From Flavobacterium sp. (GTDB lineage Bacteria; Bacteroidota; Bacteroidia; Flavobacteriales; Flavobacteriaceae): a stretch of DNA of 64,000 nt. A model generated the notes under the pieces. That model saw nothing but the letters and a program-made list of their open reading frames with translations. It was not told the DNA's origin and searched no databases. A program made the position numbers and the translations under genes. Below are positions 25,985 to 33,617 of the stretch, in pieces. Location of the stretch: contig JALRGT010000010.1 in the NCBI GenBank assembly GCA_023259675.1, positions 1 to 64,000 on the forward strand, in the 5' to 3' direction. Each line of letters begins with the position of its first letter. Positions within the stretch are counted from its first letter, which is position 1.

Positions 25985-27028
25985 ATGAAATTTACAGCAG
26001 AACAAATAGCGGGAATTTTGGAAGGAGAGGTTGTTGGAAATCCCAATGCCGAAGTCGATACCTTGTCTAAAATCGAAGAAGGAAAGGAAGGGTCGTTGAC
26101 CTTTTTATCAAATCCAAAATACAATAATTATATCTATACTACCGAGGCTTCCATTACCATCGTTAATAAAACATTTGTCCCGGAAGCCGAATTAAAAACA
26201 ACACTAATAAAAGTCGAAGATGCCTATATGGCCTTTTCTAAATTATTAGAGTTTTATGATCAAGCCAAAGGAAATAAAAGCGGAATTGAACAACCGTCTG
26301 TCATCTCAGAAACAGCTAAATATGGTGTCAACCTTTATCTAGGTAGTTTTAGTTATGTCGGTTCCAAGGTGACTATTGGAGACAATGTAAAAATATATCC
26401 AAATTCTTTTATTGGTGATAATGTTGTCATTGGCGATAATGTAACTATTTTTGCAGGTGTAAAAATATATTCTGAAACCATAATTGGTTCCAATTGTACG
26501 ATACATGCTGGATGTGTTATAGGTTCGGATGGTTTTGGTTTTGCTCCAAATCCTGATGGTACTTACAAGAAAATCCCGCAAATAGGAAATGTAATTATCG
26601 AAGATAATGTAGACATTGGATCCTGTACCACAATTGACAGAGCCACAATGGGTTCTACCATCATTAGAAAAGGAGTAAAATTAGACAATCAAATCCAGAT
26701 TGCCCATAATGTAGAAATTGGTGAGAATACCGTAATTGCTGCACAAACAGGAATTGCAGGTTCTACTAAAATAGGTAAAAACGGAATGATAGGTGGTCAG
26801 GTCGGGATTGTCGGGCATTTAACCATTGGTGACAATGTTAGAATTCAGGCGCAATCCGGTGTCGGACGAAATATAAAAGATAAAGAAGTGTTGCAGGGAA
26901 GTCCAACATTTGGATACAATGATTTTAGCAAATCATATGTTCATTTTAAAAATTTCCCGAAAATAGTAGAAGAAATAGAAGAGTTAAAAAAACAAATATT
27001 AAACCAAAAAAACGGAAACAATGGTTAA
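25985..27028 (+). CDS. lpxD: UDP-3-O-acylglucosamine N-acyltransferase LpxD
   Basis: Third step of lipid A synthesis: adds a hydroxyacyl chain from ACP to the 2-amino group of UDP-3-O-acylglucosamine. 347 residues: an N-terminal uridine-binding domain (EQIAGILEGEVVGNP, LTFLSNPKY), then a left-handed beta helix of hexapeptide repeats (IGDNVVIGDNVTIFAG...), and a C-terminal helix. The catalytic His is His241 in QIAHNVEIG. The gene overlaps lpxC-fabZ by 8 bp, so the two are translationally coupled. Confidence 0.96.
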   Translation: MKFTAEQIAGILEGEVVGNPNAEVDTLSKIEEGKEGSLTFLSNPKYNNYIYTTEASITIVNKTFVPEAELKTTLIKVEDAYMAFSKLLEFYDQAKGNKSGIEQPSVISETAKYGVNLYLGSFSYVGSKVTIGDNVKIYPNSFIGDNVVIGDNVTIFAGVKIYSETIIGSNCTIHAGCVIGSDGFGFAPNPDGTYKKIPQIGNVIIEDNVDIGSCTTIDRATMGSTIIRKGVKLDNQIQIAHNVEIGENTVIAAQTGIAGSTKIGKNGMIGGQVGIVGHLTIGDNVRIQAQSGVGRNIKDKEVLQGSPTFGYNDFSKSYVHFKNFPKIVEEIEELKKQILNQKNGNNG

Positions 27029-28409
27029 ACAAAAGACCATCAAAGAAGAAATCTCTCTTACTGGAGTTGGATTACACACAGGTAAAGAAGTTAAAATGAC
27101 TTTTAAACCAGCACCAGTCAATAATGGTTTCTCTTTTGTTCGTGTAGATTTAGAAGGACAACCAGTTATTGAAGCTGATGCAAATTATGTTGTCAATACA
27201 CAAAGAGGTACAAACTTAGAAAAGTTAGGTGTAAAAATTCAAACACCGGAGCATGTTTTGGCTGCTTTAACAGGATGCGATTTAGACAATGTCATTATTG
27301 AGTTGAATGCATCTGAATTACCGATTATGGATGGCTCTTCTAAATATTTTGTGGAAGCTATTGAAAAAGCAGGTATTGAAGAACAAAATGCTAAACGTAA
27401 CGTTTATGTTGTAAAGGAAGTGATTTCTTATGTAGATGAAGAGTCTGGTAGTGAAATTTTGATAATGCCAAGTGACCAATACAGTGTTACTACTATGGTT
27501 GACTTTGGGACTAAAATATTGGGTACCCAAAATGCCACCATGAAAGATCTTTCACAATTTAAAACAGAAGTGGCTAATTCAAGAACATTTAGTTTCTTAC
27601 ATGAATTAGAATCACTTTTAGAAAATGGTTTAATAAAAGGTGGTGATTTAAACAATGCTATTGTATATGTTGATAAAGAAATATCATTATCAACTATGGA
27701 ACGTTTGAAAGTGGCTTTTGGAAAAGAAACTTTGGCAGTAAAACCAAACGGAATTTTAGACAACCTTACTTTGCATTACCCTAACGAAGCAGCAAGACAC
27801 AAGTTACTTGATGTTGTTGGAGATTTGGCTTTAATTGGTACAAAAATACAAGGGAAAGTTATTGCCAATAAACCGGGACATTTCGTAAATACACAATTTG
27901 CGAAGAAAATGGCTAAAATCATTAAAATCGAACAAAGAAATTATGTTCCAGTTTATGATTTGAATCAAGAACCATTGATGGATATTCATAAAATTATGGC
28001 GGTCCTACCTCATAGACCTCCATTTTTGTTGATAGATCGAATAATTGAAATGTCAGAAAGTCATGTAGTAGGAATGAAAAATGTAACCATGAACGAAAAT
28101 TTCTTCGTTGGTCATTTTCCTGATGCCCCTGTTATGCCAGGTGTTTTAATCGTAGAAGCCATGGCTCAAACGGGAGGAATTTTAGTATTAAGTACGGTAC
28201 CGGATCCAGAAAATTATTTGACTTACTTTATGAAAATAGATAATGTTAAGTTCAAACACAAAGTTTTACCTGGTGATACTTTAATATTTAAATGTGATTT
28301 GATTACTCCAATTCGTAGAGGAATCTGTCACATGCAAGCCAATGCATATGCCAATGGTAAATTAGTTGCAGAGGCAGAGTTAATGGCTCAGATTGCAAAA
28401 AAACAATAA
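27021..28409 (+). CDS. lpxC-fabZ: Bifunctional UDP-3-O-acyl-GlcNAc deacetylase / 3-hydroxyacyl-ACP dehydratase (LpxC-FabZ fusion)
   Basis: 462 residues joining two enzymes. Residues 1-310 are LpxC, the zinc-dependent committed step of lipid A synthesis: VGLHTGKEV, PEHVLAAL near 78 (zinc ligand) and HKLLDVVGDLALIG with His260, Asp264 and Asp268. About 320-462 are FabZ: LPHRPPFLLIDRI with the catalytic His, and GHFPDAPVMPGVLIVEAMAQ with the catalytic Glu. The fusion is a known feature of Bacteroidota and ties the hydroxyacyl-ACP pool to lipid A or fatty acid synthesis. Confidence 0.97.
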   Translation: MVKQKTIKEEISLTGVGLHTGKEVKMTFKPAPVNNGFSFVRVDLEGQPVIEADANYVVNTQRGTNLEKLGVKIQTPEHVLAALTGCDLDNVIIELNASELPIMDGSSKYFVEAIEKAGIEEQNAKRNVYVVKEVISYVDEESGSEILIMPSDQYSVTTMVDFGTKILGTQNATMKDLSQFKTEVANSRTFSFLHELESLLENGLIKGGDLNNAIVYVDKEISLSTMERLKVAFGKETLAVKPNGILDNLTLHYPNEAARHKLLDVVGDLALIGTKIQGKVIANKPGHFVNTQFAKKMAKIIKIEQRNYVPVYDLNQEPLMDIHKIMAVLPHRPPFLLIDRIIEMSESHVVGMKNVTMNENFFVGHFPDAPVMPGVLIVEAMAQTGGILVLSTVPDPENYLTYFMKIDNVKFKHKVLPGDTLIFKCDLITPIRRGICHMQANAYANGKLVAEAELMAQIAKKQ

Positions 28410-28426
28410 TTTTTTTGTTGATTTGG

Positions 28427-28446
28427 TTAACCGTTAATTCGGTTAA
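28427..28446. repeat. Short palindrome upstream of lpxA
   Basis: TTAACCG (28427-28433) is the inverse of CGGTTAA (28440-28446), followed by short direct repeats of CGATTC. No T-run follows. Role unknown. Confidence 0.3.
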
Positions 28447-28479
28447 TCGATTCGACGATTCAACGAATAAATTTAAAAT

Positions 28480-29265
28480 ATGAATCAACCATTAGCTTAT
28501 GTTCATCCAGGTGCTAAAATCGCCAAAAATGTTGTGATTGAACCTTTTACAACTATTCACAATAATGTTGTTATTGGAGATGGAACTTGGATAGGTTCAA
28601 ATGTTACCATTATGGAAGGGGCAAGAATTGGAAAAAATTGTAATATTTTTCCAGGAGCTGTTATTTCAGCAGTGCCTCAAGATTTAAAATTTGGTGGAGA
28701 AGATTCATTGGCAATAATTGGAGACAATTGTACCATCAGAGAATGTGTCACCATCAACAGAGGAACTATCGCCTCAGGACAAACTATTTTAGGTAATAAT
28801 TGTTTGGTAATGGCCGCAGCACACATTGCACATGACTGTCACGTGGGTGATAATGCAATTATAGTGAATGGTGTATTATTGGGCGGACACGTAACTGTTG
28901 GGAATTATGCAGTTATCGGAGGTTTGTCAGCCGTTCATCAATTCATAAACATTGGAGATCACGCCATGATATCGGGTGGTTCGTTATTAAGAAAAGACGT
29001 GCCTCCATTTACAAAAGCAGCAAAAGAACCGTTGTCTTATGTAGGGATTAATTCGGTGGGTTTAAGACGAAGAGGTTTTACAACCGAAAAAATTAGAGAA
29101 ATTCAGGAAATTTACCGAATTTTATATCAAAAAAATTATAATACCACTCAAGCCTTAAGTATTATTGAGGGCGAAATGGAGGCAACTCCAGAACGTGATG
29201 AAATTCTAGATTTTATCAGAAATTCATCAAGAGGTATTATGAAAGGATATTCAGGGAATTATTAA
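28480..29265 (+). CDS. lpxA: UDP-N-acetylglucosamine O-acyltransferase LpxA
   Basis: First step of lipid A synthesis: 3-O-acylation of UDP-GlcNAc. 261 residues with continuous hexapeptide repeats from residue 5 (VHPGAKIAKNVVIEPFTTIH) and a C-terminal helical domain (GFTTEKIREIQEIYRILYQ). The catalytic His lies in AHIAHDCHVGDN (His118). The pathway order here is lpxD, lpxC-fabZ, lpxA, with efp following, an arrangement seen in Bacteroidota. Confidence 0.96.
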   Translation: MNQPLAYVHPGAKIAKNVVIEPFTTIHNNVVIGDGTWIGSNVTIMEGARIGKNCNIFPGAVISAVPQDLKFGGEDSLAIIGDNCTIRECVTINRGTIASGQTILGNNCLVMAAAHIAHDCHVGDNAIIVNGVLLGGHVTVGNYAVIGGLSAVHQFINIGDHAMISGGSLLRKDVPPFTKAAKEPLSYVGINSVGLRRRGFTTEKIREIQEIYRILYQKNYNTTQALSIIEGEMEATPERDEILDFIRNSSRGIMKGYSGNY

Positions 29266-29266
29266 A

Positions 29267-29392
29267 ATCCCCTCACCAGCCCTCCCCAAAAGGGGAAGGA
29301 GGGAAGACGGAAACAGATTGAAATAAAAACAAATAAGTAACACTTATCCATCCAGTCTCCCTTCCCTTCGGGGAGGGCTGGGGGAGGGGAAA
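29267..29392. repeat. REP-like inverted-repeat element between lpxA and efp
   Basis: Two G/C-rich arms of about 35 bp in imperfect inverted orientation (about 29268-29304 and 29356-29392, core CCAGCCCTCCCC / GGGGAGGGCTGG) flank about 50 bp of ordinary sequence. The arms stand out against the AT-rich surroundings. A related element lies at 51313-51408. It has no coding capacity. Confidence 0.85.
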
Positions 29393-29406
29393 AAACAAAC
29401 AATAAA

Positions 29407-29973
29407 ATGGCATCTACATCAGATATTAAAAACGGATTGTGTATTAAATACAACAATGATATTTACAAAATCATAGAATTTCTTCATGTGAAACCAGGTA
29501 AAGGTCCTGCTTTTGTAAGAACAAAATTAAAAAGTTTGACAAACGGAAAAGTATTGGATAATACCTTTTCTGCGGGTCATAAAATAGAAGAAGTTCGTGT
29601 GGAAAATCATAAATTTCAGTACTTATATCCAGAGGGAGACTTATTTCATTTTATGAATGTAGAGTCTTTTGAACAAATTTCTTTAAATAAAAATGTTTTG
29701 GATTCTCCAGATTTATTGAAAGAAGGTGAAAATGTAATGATTAGTATCAATACTGAAACTGACTTGCCTCTTTCTGTAGATATGCCAGCTTCTGTTGTTT
29801 TGGAAGTAACTTATGCTGAACCAGGCGTAAAAGGAAACACTGCTACAAATGCGACTAAATCAGCTACTGTAGAAACGGGTGCCACTATAAATGTGCCTTT
29901 GTTTATCAATGAAGGAGATAAAATTAAAATTGATACTACTTCAGGTTCATACATGGAGAGAGTAAAAGAATAA
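29407..29973 (+). CDS. efp: Elongation factor P
   Basis: 188 residues, three beta-barrel domains. The tip loop VKPGKGPAFVRTKLKS carries the lysine (Lys32) equivalent to E. coli Lys34, which is beta-lysylated there; no modification enzyme is present in this window. EF-P relieves ribosome stalling at polyproline. Domain III shows the conserved VPLFINEGDKIKIDTTSGSYMERV. Separated from lpxA by the REP-like element. Confidence 0.97.
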   Translation: MASTSDIKNGLCIKYNNDIYKIIEFLHVKPGKGPAFVRTKLKSLTNGKVLDNTFSAGHKIEEVRVENHKFQYLYPEGDLFHFMNVESFEQISLNKNVLDSPDLLKEGENVMISINTETDLPLSVDMPASVVLEVTYAEPGVKGNTATNATKSATVETGATINVPLFINEGDKIKIDTTSGSYMERVKE

Positions 29974-29987
29974 TTTAATTGAAGAAT

Positions 29988-30058
29988 TTAAAGATTGAAA
30001 AATTTCATAATTTCATTTTTTGAATTAGTCAAGCAATTTTTCAATCTTTAATTTTTTT
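29988..30058 (+). terminator. Terminator after efp
   Basis: A 17-bp perfect inverted repeat (29988-30004 with 30035-30051) with a 30-nt loop, followed by seven T's at 30052-30058. The long loop lowers certainty. Confidence 0.6.
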
Positions 30059-30075
30059 AATCTCTAAATTAAATT

Positions 30076-31005
30076 ATGAAGTTTTCCAAAACGTATTCTT
30101 TAAAAGAAATCGCAACTATAATTGATTGTCAATTTGTTGGTGATACTGATTTTCCTGTTACGGGAATGAATGAAATACATGTCGTAGAATCAGGGGATAT
30201 TGTATTTGTAGATCATCCAAAGTATTATGACAAGGCGCTAAACTCTGCTGCCACCATTGTTTTGATAAATAAAAATGTAGCTTGTCCTGACGGCAAAGCC
30301 TTATTGATTTCTGATGATCCTTTCCGAGATTTTAATAAACTGACCAATCATTTTAAACCCTTTCAATTTTCTAATTCTTCTATTTCGGCTTCCGCTAAAA
30401 TTGGAAATGGAACCGTTATTCAACCCAATGTTTTTATTGGAAACCATGTTGTAATAGGTGAAAATTGTCTGATTCATCCCAATGTTTCCATATATGATCA
30501 CACTCAAATTGGAGATAATGTAATTATTCATGCCGGATCAATTTTGGGAGCAGATGCTTTTTATTATAAAAAAAGAGAATCAGGTTTTGATCAATTGCTT
30601 TCGGGCGGAAGAGTAGTTATCGAGAATAATGTGGGTATTGGTGCGCTATGCACCATAGACAAAGGAGTTACTGGTGACACCACTATTGGTGAAGGTACAA
30701 AATTAGACAATCAGGTACATGTTGGCCATGATACCGTTATAGGTAAAAAATGTTTGATTGCTTCACAAACCGGAATTGCAGGCTGTGTTATTATTGAAGA
30801 TGAAGTAACTATTTGGGGGCAAGTAGGAACCACAAGCGGAATTACAATAGGGGCAAAAGCAGTAATATTGGGACAAACTGGTGTAACAAAATCTGTTGAA
30901 GGAGGAAAATCTTATTTTGGTACCCCAATTGAAGAGTCTAGGGAAAAGTTGAAACAACTGGCCAATGTAAAAAAAATCCCAGAGATTTTAACCAGATTGA
31001 AATAA
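30076..31005 (+). CDS. Second LpxD-like acyltransferase (paralogue)
   Basis: 309 residues with the LpxD layout: N-terminal uridine-binding-like domain ([35 protein letters not shown]), hexapeptide helix and a short C-terminal helix. It is about 38 residues shorter than lpxD at 25985 and clearly diverged from it. The catalytic His equivalent is kept in [11 protein letters not shown]. It may be an LpxD isozyme with other chain length, or acylate a different nucleotide sugar. I would not transfer the LpxD function without tests. Confidence 0.8.
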   Translation: MKFSKTYSLKEIATIIDCQFVGDTDFPVTGMNEIHVVESGDIVFVDHPKYYDKALNSAATIVLINKNVACPDGKALLISDDPFRDFNKLTNHFKPFQFSNSSISASAKIGNGTVIQPNVFIGNHVVIGENCLIHPNVSIYDHTQIGDNVIIHAGSILGADAFYYKKRESGFDQLLSGGRVVIENNVGIGALCTIDKGVTGDTTIGEGTKLDNQVHVGHDTVIGKKCLIASQTGIAGCVIIEDEVTIWGQVGTTSGITIGAKAVILGQTGVTKSVEGGKSYFGTPIEESREKLKQLANVKKIPEILTRLK

Positions 31006-31209
31006 TCTTTGAATTATGAAATTTTGATAACCTGTTCATTGTTGTTTAAAATTTAAAAAAAAATATTAAAATTATAGATACAATCGAAAATCTTTATTTT
31101 TATAACAATTTAAGAAATTGACGATAATAAGTTTTACAAAAATTATCAAATTAGTTAATTTTAGTTATTTATTTTGATTCGAAAAAGCTTCAAAATAATT
31201 TCAAAACCC

Positions 31210-31217
31210 TATTTTTG
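31210..31217 (+). promoter_or_regulatory. Candidate -7 element of sucD
   Basis: TATTTTTG matches TAnnTTTG, 36 bp before the sucD ATG; the remaining 200 bp of this gap are plain AT-rich sequence without a visible gene. Confidence 0.45.
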
Positions 31218-31252
31218 CATAACATTTTTAAAAATCATATAAAAAATATATC

Positions 31253-32125
31253 ATGAGTGTTTTAGTTAATAAAGATTCCAAAATAATTGTTCAGGGATTT
31301 ACAGGAAGTGAAGGTACTTTCCACGCTTCTCAAATGATTGAGTACGGTACTAATGTTGTAGGTGGAGTAACTCCAGGTAAAGGAGGAACGACTCATTTAG
31401 ACAGACCTGTGTTTAATACTGTTAAGGATGCTGTTGAACAAGCTGGAGCTGATACTACTATTATTTTTGTACCACCAGCTTTTGCTGCTGATGCAATTAT
31501 GGAAGCTGCTGATGCAGGAATAAAAGTTATTATTGCTATTACTGAAGGTATTCCAGTAGCTGATATGATAAAAGCTAACGGTTATGTGAAAGAAAGAAAT
31601 GCAAGATTAATTGGTCCAAACTGTCCAGGTGTGATTACTCCAGGTGAAGCAAAAGTTGGAATTATGCCAGGTTTTGTTTTCAAAAAAGGAACTGTAGGTA
31701 TTGTGTCTAAATCAGGTACTTTAACGTATGAAGCGGCTGACCAAGTTGTAAAACAAGGTTTAGGGATCACTACAGCGATTGGTATTGGTGGAGATCCAAT
31801 TATTGGAACTACAACAAAAGAAGCGGTTGAATTATTGATGAATGATCCAGAAACAGAATGTATTGTTATGATTGGTGAAATTGGTGGTCAATTAGAAGCG
31901 GATGCTGCTAAATGGATTAAAGCGGATGGTAACCGTAAACCAGTTGTAGGCTTCATTGCAGGAGTTACTGCTCCGGCTGGACGTACAATGGGACATGCCG
32001 GTGCTATTGTTGGTGGAACTGATGATACAGCAGAAGCTAAAAAACAAATCATGAGAGAAAACGGAATTCATGTTGTTGACTCACCAGCTGAAATTGGTAA
32101 AAAAGTAAAAGAAGTTTTAGGTTAA
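31253..32125 (+). CDS. sucD: Succinate-CoA ligase subunit alpha
   Basis: 290 residues. TCA-cycle enzyme interconverting succinyl-CoA and succinate with nucleotide formation. The CoA-binding Rossmann domain begins [38 protein letters not shown] and KSGTLTYEA are family hallmarks; the phosphohistidine is His248 in GHAGAIVGG. The beta subunit gene sucC is not in the window, so the two subunits are encoded apart, as is usual in Flavobacteriia. Confidence 0.97.
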   Translation: MSVLVNKDSKIIVQGFTGSEGTFHASQMIEYGTNVVGGVTPGKGGTTHLDRPVFNTVKDAVEQAGADTTIIFVPPAFAADAIMEAADAGIKVIIAITEGIPVADMIKANGYVKERNARLIGPNCPGVITPGEAKVGIMPGFVFKKGTVGIVSKSGTLTYEAADQVVKQGLGITTAIGIGGDPIIGTTTKEAVELLMNDPETECIVMIGEIGGQLEADAAKWIKADGNRKPVVGFIAGVTAPAGRTMGHAGAIVGGTDDTAEAKKQIMRENGIHVVDSPAEIGKKVKEVLG

Positions 32126-32146
32126 TATCTGAAACATTCAAATATC

Positions 32147-32174
32147 AAAGCTCCGCATTTGTGGAGCTTTTTTG
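32147..32174 (+). terminator. Intrinsic terminator after sucD
   Basis: AAAGCTCC (32147-32154) pairs with GGAGCTTT (32163-32170), followed by T's. A two-base GC/GT extension tightens the loop. Confidence 0.85.
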
Positions 32175-32244
32175 ATTAACAAAATCAGTTGTTTGCCTAA
32201 TGGTAAAATCGGATTGAATAACAAATTTAAGTGCAATTAATAGT

Positions 32245-32673
32245 ATGTATAAAGAATTAAAAAAGTTTAAAGTAACTAAAAGTTTTACTTTTACTCCAGA
32301 AGATAGTTTAGAAGAAGTTTGTAATGCTCCAGAATCTGGAAATGGTGTGTTTATCGTTAGTGCCGTTAATGGTGAAGATAAAGAGTTAATCATGGTGGGT
32401 TCTACAGGGACTATACAAAATGACGGAACTTTGAAAAGTAAAAATGGCGGACTTTATGATAAAATTGTAAATGGTCATCAATTTGCAAAAACTGGAAGAA
32501 AATATTCTTGGCCCGCACAAATGAAATTAGAAAATATTGAAAGATTGGAAGTGTCTTGGTTTGAAACTTTCAATGAAAAAAACAAAGCCATTCCAACATT
32601 TATTGAAGGACAGGTTTTGCAAAATTTTCTGGATGAAAATGGACGTTTGCCAAGATGGAATGTCGCTTTTTAA
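32245..32673 (+). CDS. Small protein with GIY-YIG-like pattern, function unknown
   Basis: 142 residues, soluble. I see a GVFIVSAV strand, then ELIMVGSTGTI, and a C-terminal FIEGQVLQNFLDENGRLPRWN. The order (short strand pair, VGSTG loop, Arg/Lys-rich middle, Glu before a helix ending in a polar loop) resembles a diverged GIY-YIG domain, in which the last Glu binds the metal. The canonical GIY and YIG triplets are not intact, so this is only a suggestion. It is bordered by terminators on both sides and appears monocistronic. Confidence 0.6.
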   Translation: MYKELKKFKVTKSFTFTPEDSLEEVCNAPESGNGVFIVSAVNGEDKELIMVGSTGTIQNDGTLKSKNGGLYDKIVNGHQFAKTGRKYSWPAQMKLENIERLEVSWFETFNEKNKAIPTFIEGQVLQNFLDENGRLPRWNVAF

Positions 32674-32697
32674 GAAGTGGTTTTCTAAATTTTAAGA

Positions 32698-32724
32698 AGG
32701 CTCTGCTATTGTAGGGCTTTTTTT
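32698..32724 (+). terminator. Weak terminator after 32673
   Basis: GCTCTGC pairs with GTAGGGC over a TATT loop, with two G-U pairs, followed by seven or more T's. Confidence 0.55.
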
Positions 32725-32757
32725 ATGCAGTATATTTTATAAAACACTTAAATAATC

Positions 32758-32765
32758 TATATTTG
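32758..32765 (+). promoter_or_regulatory. Candidate -7 element of the fabG-like gene
   Basis: TATATTTG, consensus match, 35 bp before the ATG at 32801. Confidence 0.5.
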
Positions 32766-32800
32766 TAGCACTTTAAAATAAAACAAACTTATATCATAAT

Positions 32801-33547
32801 ATGAAATTACTAGAAGGAAAAGTAGCCATAATTACTGGTGCAAGCCGCGGAATTGGAAAAGGAATTGCAGAAGCCTTTGCAAAACATGGAGCAAATATAG
32901 CTTTTACTTACAGCTCGTCTGTTGAGTCAGCCATGGCGTTAGAAAATGAATTAAATGCTTTAGGTGTGAAAGCTAAGGGATACCAATCTAATGCAGCCGA
33001 TTTTGAACAAGCACAAGCTTTAGTGGATGCGGTTTTAGAAGAATTTGGCACTGTAGATGTCTTAATTAACAATGCAGGAATTACTAAAGATAATTTGTTA
33101 ATGCGTATGTCTGAAGCTGATTTTGACCAAGTAATCGACGTGAATTTGAAATCGGTTTTCAACATGACCAAAGCAATTCAAAAAACATTCTTGAAAAAAC
33201 GTGCAGGTTCCATTGTAAATATTAGTTCTGTTGTAGGGGTTTCGGGAAATGCAGGACAAACCAATTATGCTGCTTCTAAAGCAGGTGCAATAGGTTTTAC
33301 AAAATCTGTGGCATTGGAGCTAGGTTCTCGTAATATTCGTTGTAATGCAATTGCTCCAGGTTTTATTGAAACCGAAATGACGGCCAAATTAAGTCCTGAA
33401 GTGGTTCAAGGATGGAGAGACGGAATTCCATTGAAAAGAGGAGGAACAGCAGAAGATGTTGCCAATGCCTGTCTTTTCTTAGCTTCAGATATGAGTGCTT
33501 ATGTAACGGGACAAGTACTTAATGTTTGTGGAGGAATGCTTACTTAA
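32801..33547 (+). CDS. fabG: 3-oxoacyl-ACP reductase FabG
   Basis: 248 residues, a short-chain dehydrogenase with GASRGIGKGIAEAFA (NADPH loop), NNAGIT, the catalytic Ser in NISSVVG and YAASKAG (Tyr and Lys). The last part (GFIETEMTAKL, ASDMSAYVTGQVLNVCGGM) follows true FabG closely. It performs the first reduction in each fatty acid elongation cycle. It is not next to other fab genes here, so a specialised reductase cannot be excluded. Confidence 0.9.
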   Translation: MKLLEGKVAIITGASRGIGKGIAEAFAKHGANIAFTYSSSVESAMALENELNALGVKAKGYQSNAADFEQAQALVDAVLEEFGTVDVLINNAGITKDNLLMRMSEADFDQVIDVNLKSVFNMTKAIQKTFLKKRAGSIVNISSVVGVSGNAGQTNYAASKAGAIGFTKSVALELGSRNIRCNAIAPGFIETEMTAKLSPEVVQGWRDGIPLKRGGTAEDVANACLFLASDMSAYVTGQVLNVCGGMLT

Positions 33548-33555
33548 ATGAGTGG

Positions 33556-33606
33556 CAGTTTTCAGTATTCAGTAAGCAACTGAAAACTGAAAACTGAGCA
33601 CTGAAC
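33556..33606. repeat. Palindromic AGTTTTCAGT-type repeat
   Basis: CAGTTTTCAG (33556-33565) is the inverse of CTGAAAACTG (33580-33589), with further partial copies (TTCAGTATTCAGT, AAAACTGAGCACTGAAC) around it. No T-run. Similar units are common in Flavobacterium intergenic DNA, in my recollection. Confidence 0.6.
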
Positions 33607-33617
33607 ACTTAAAACAA

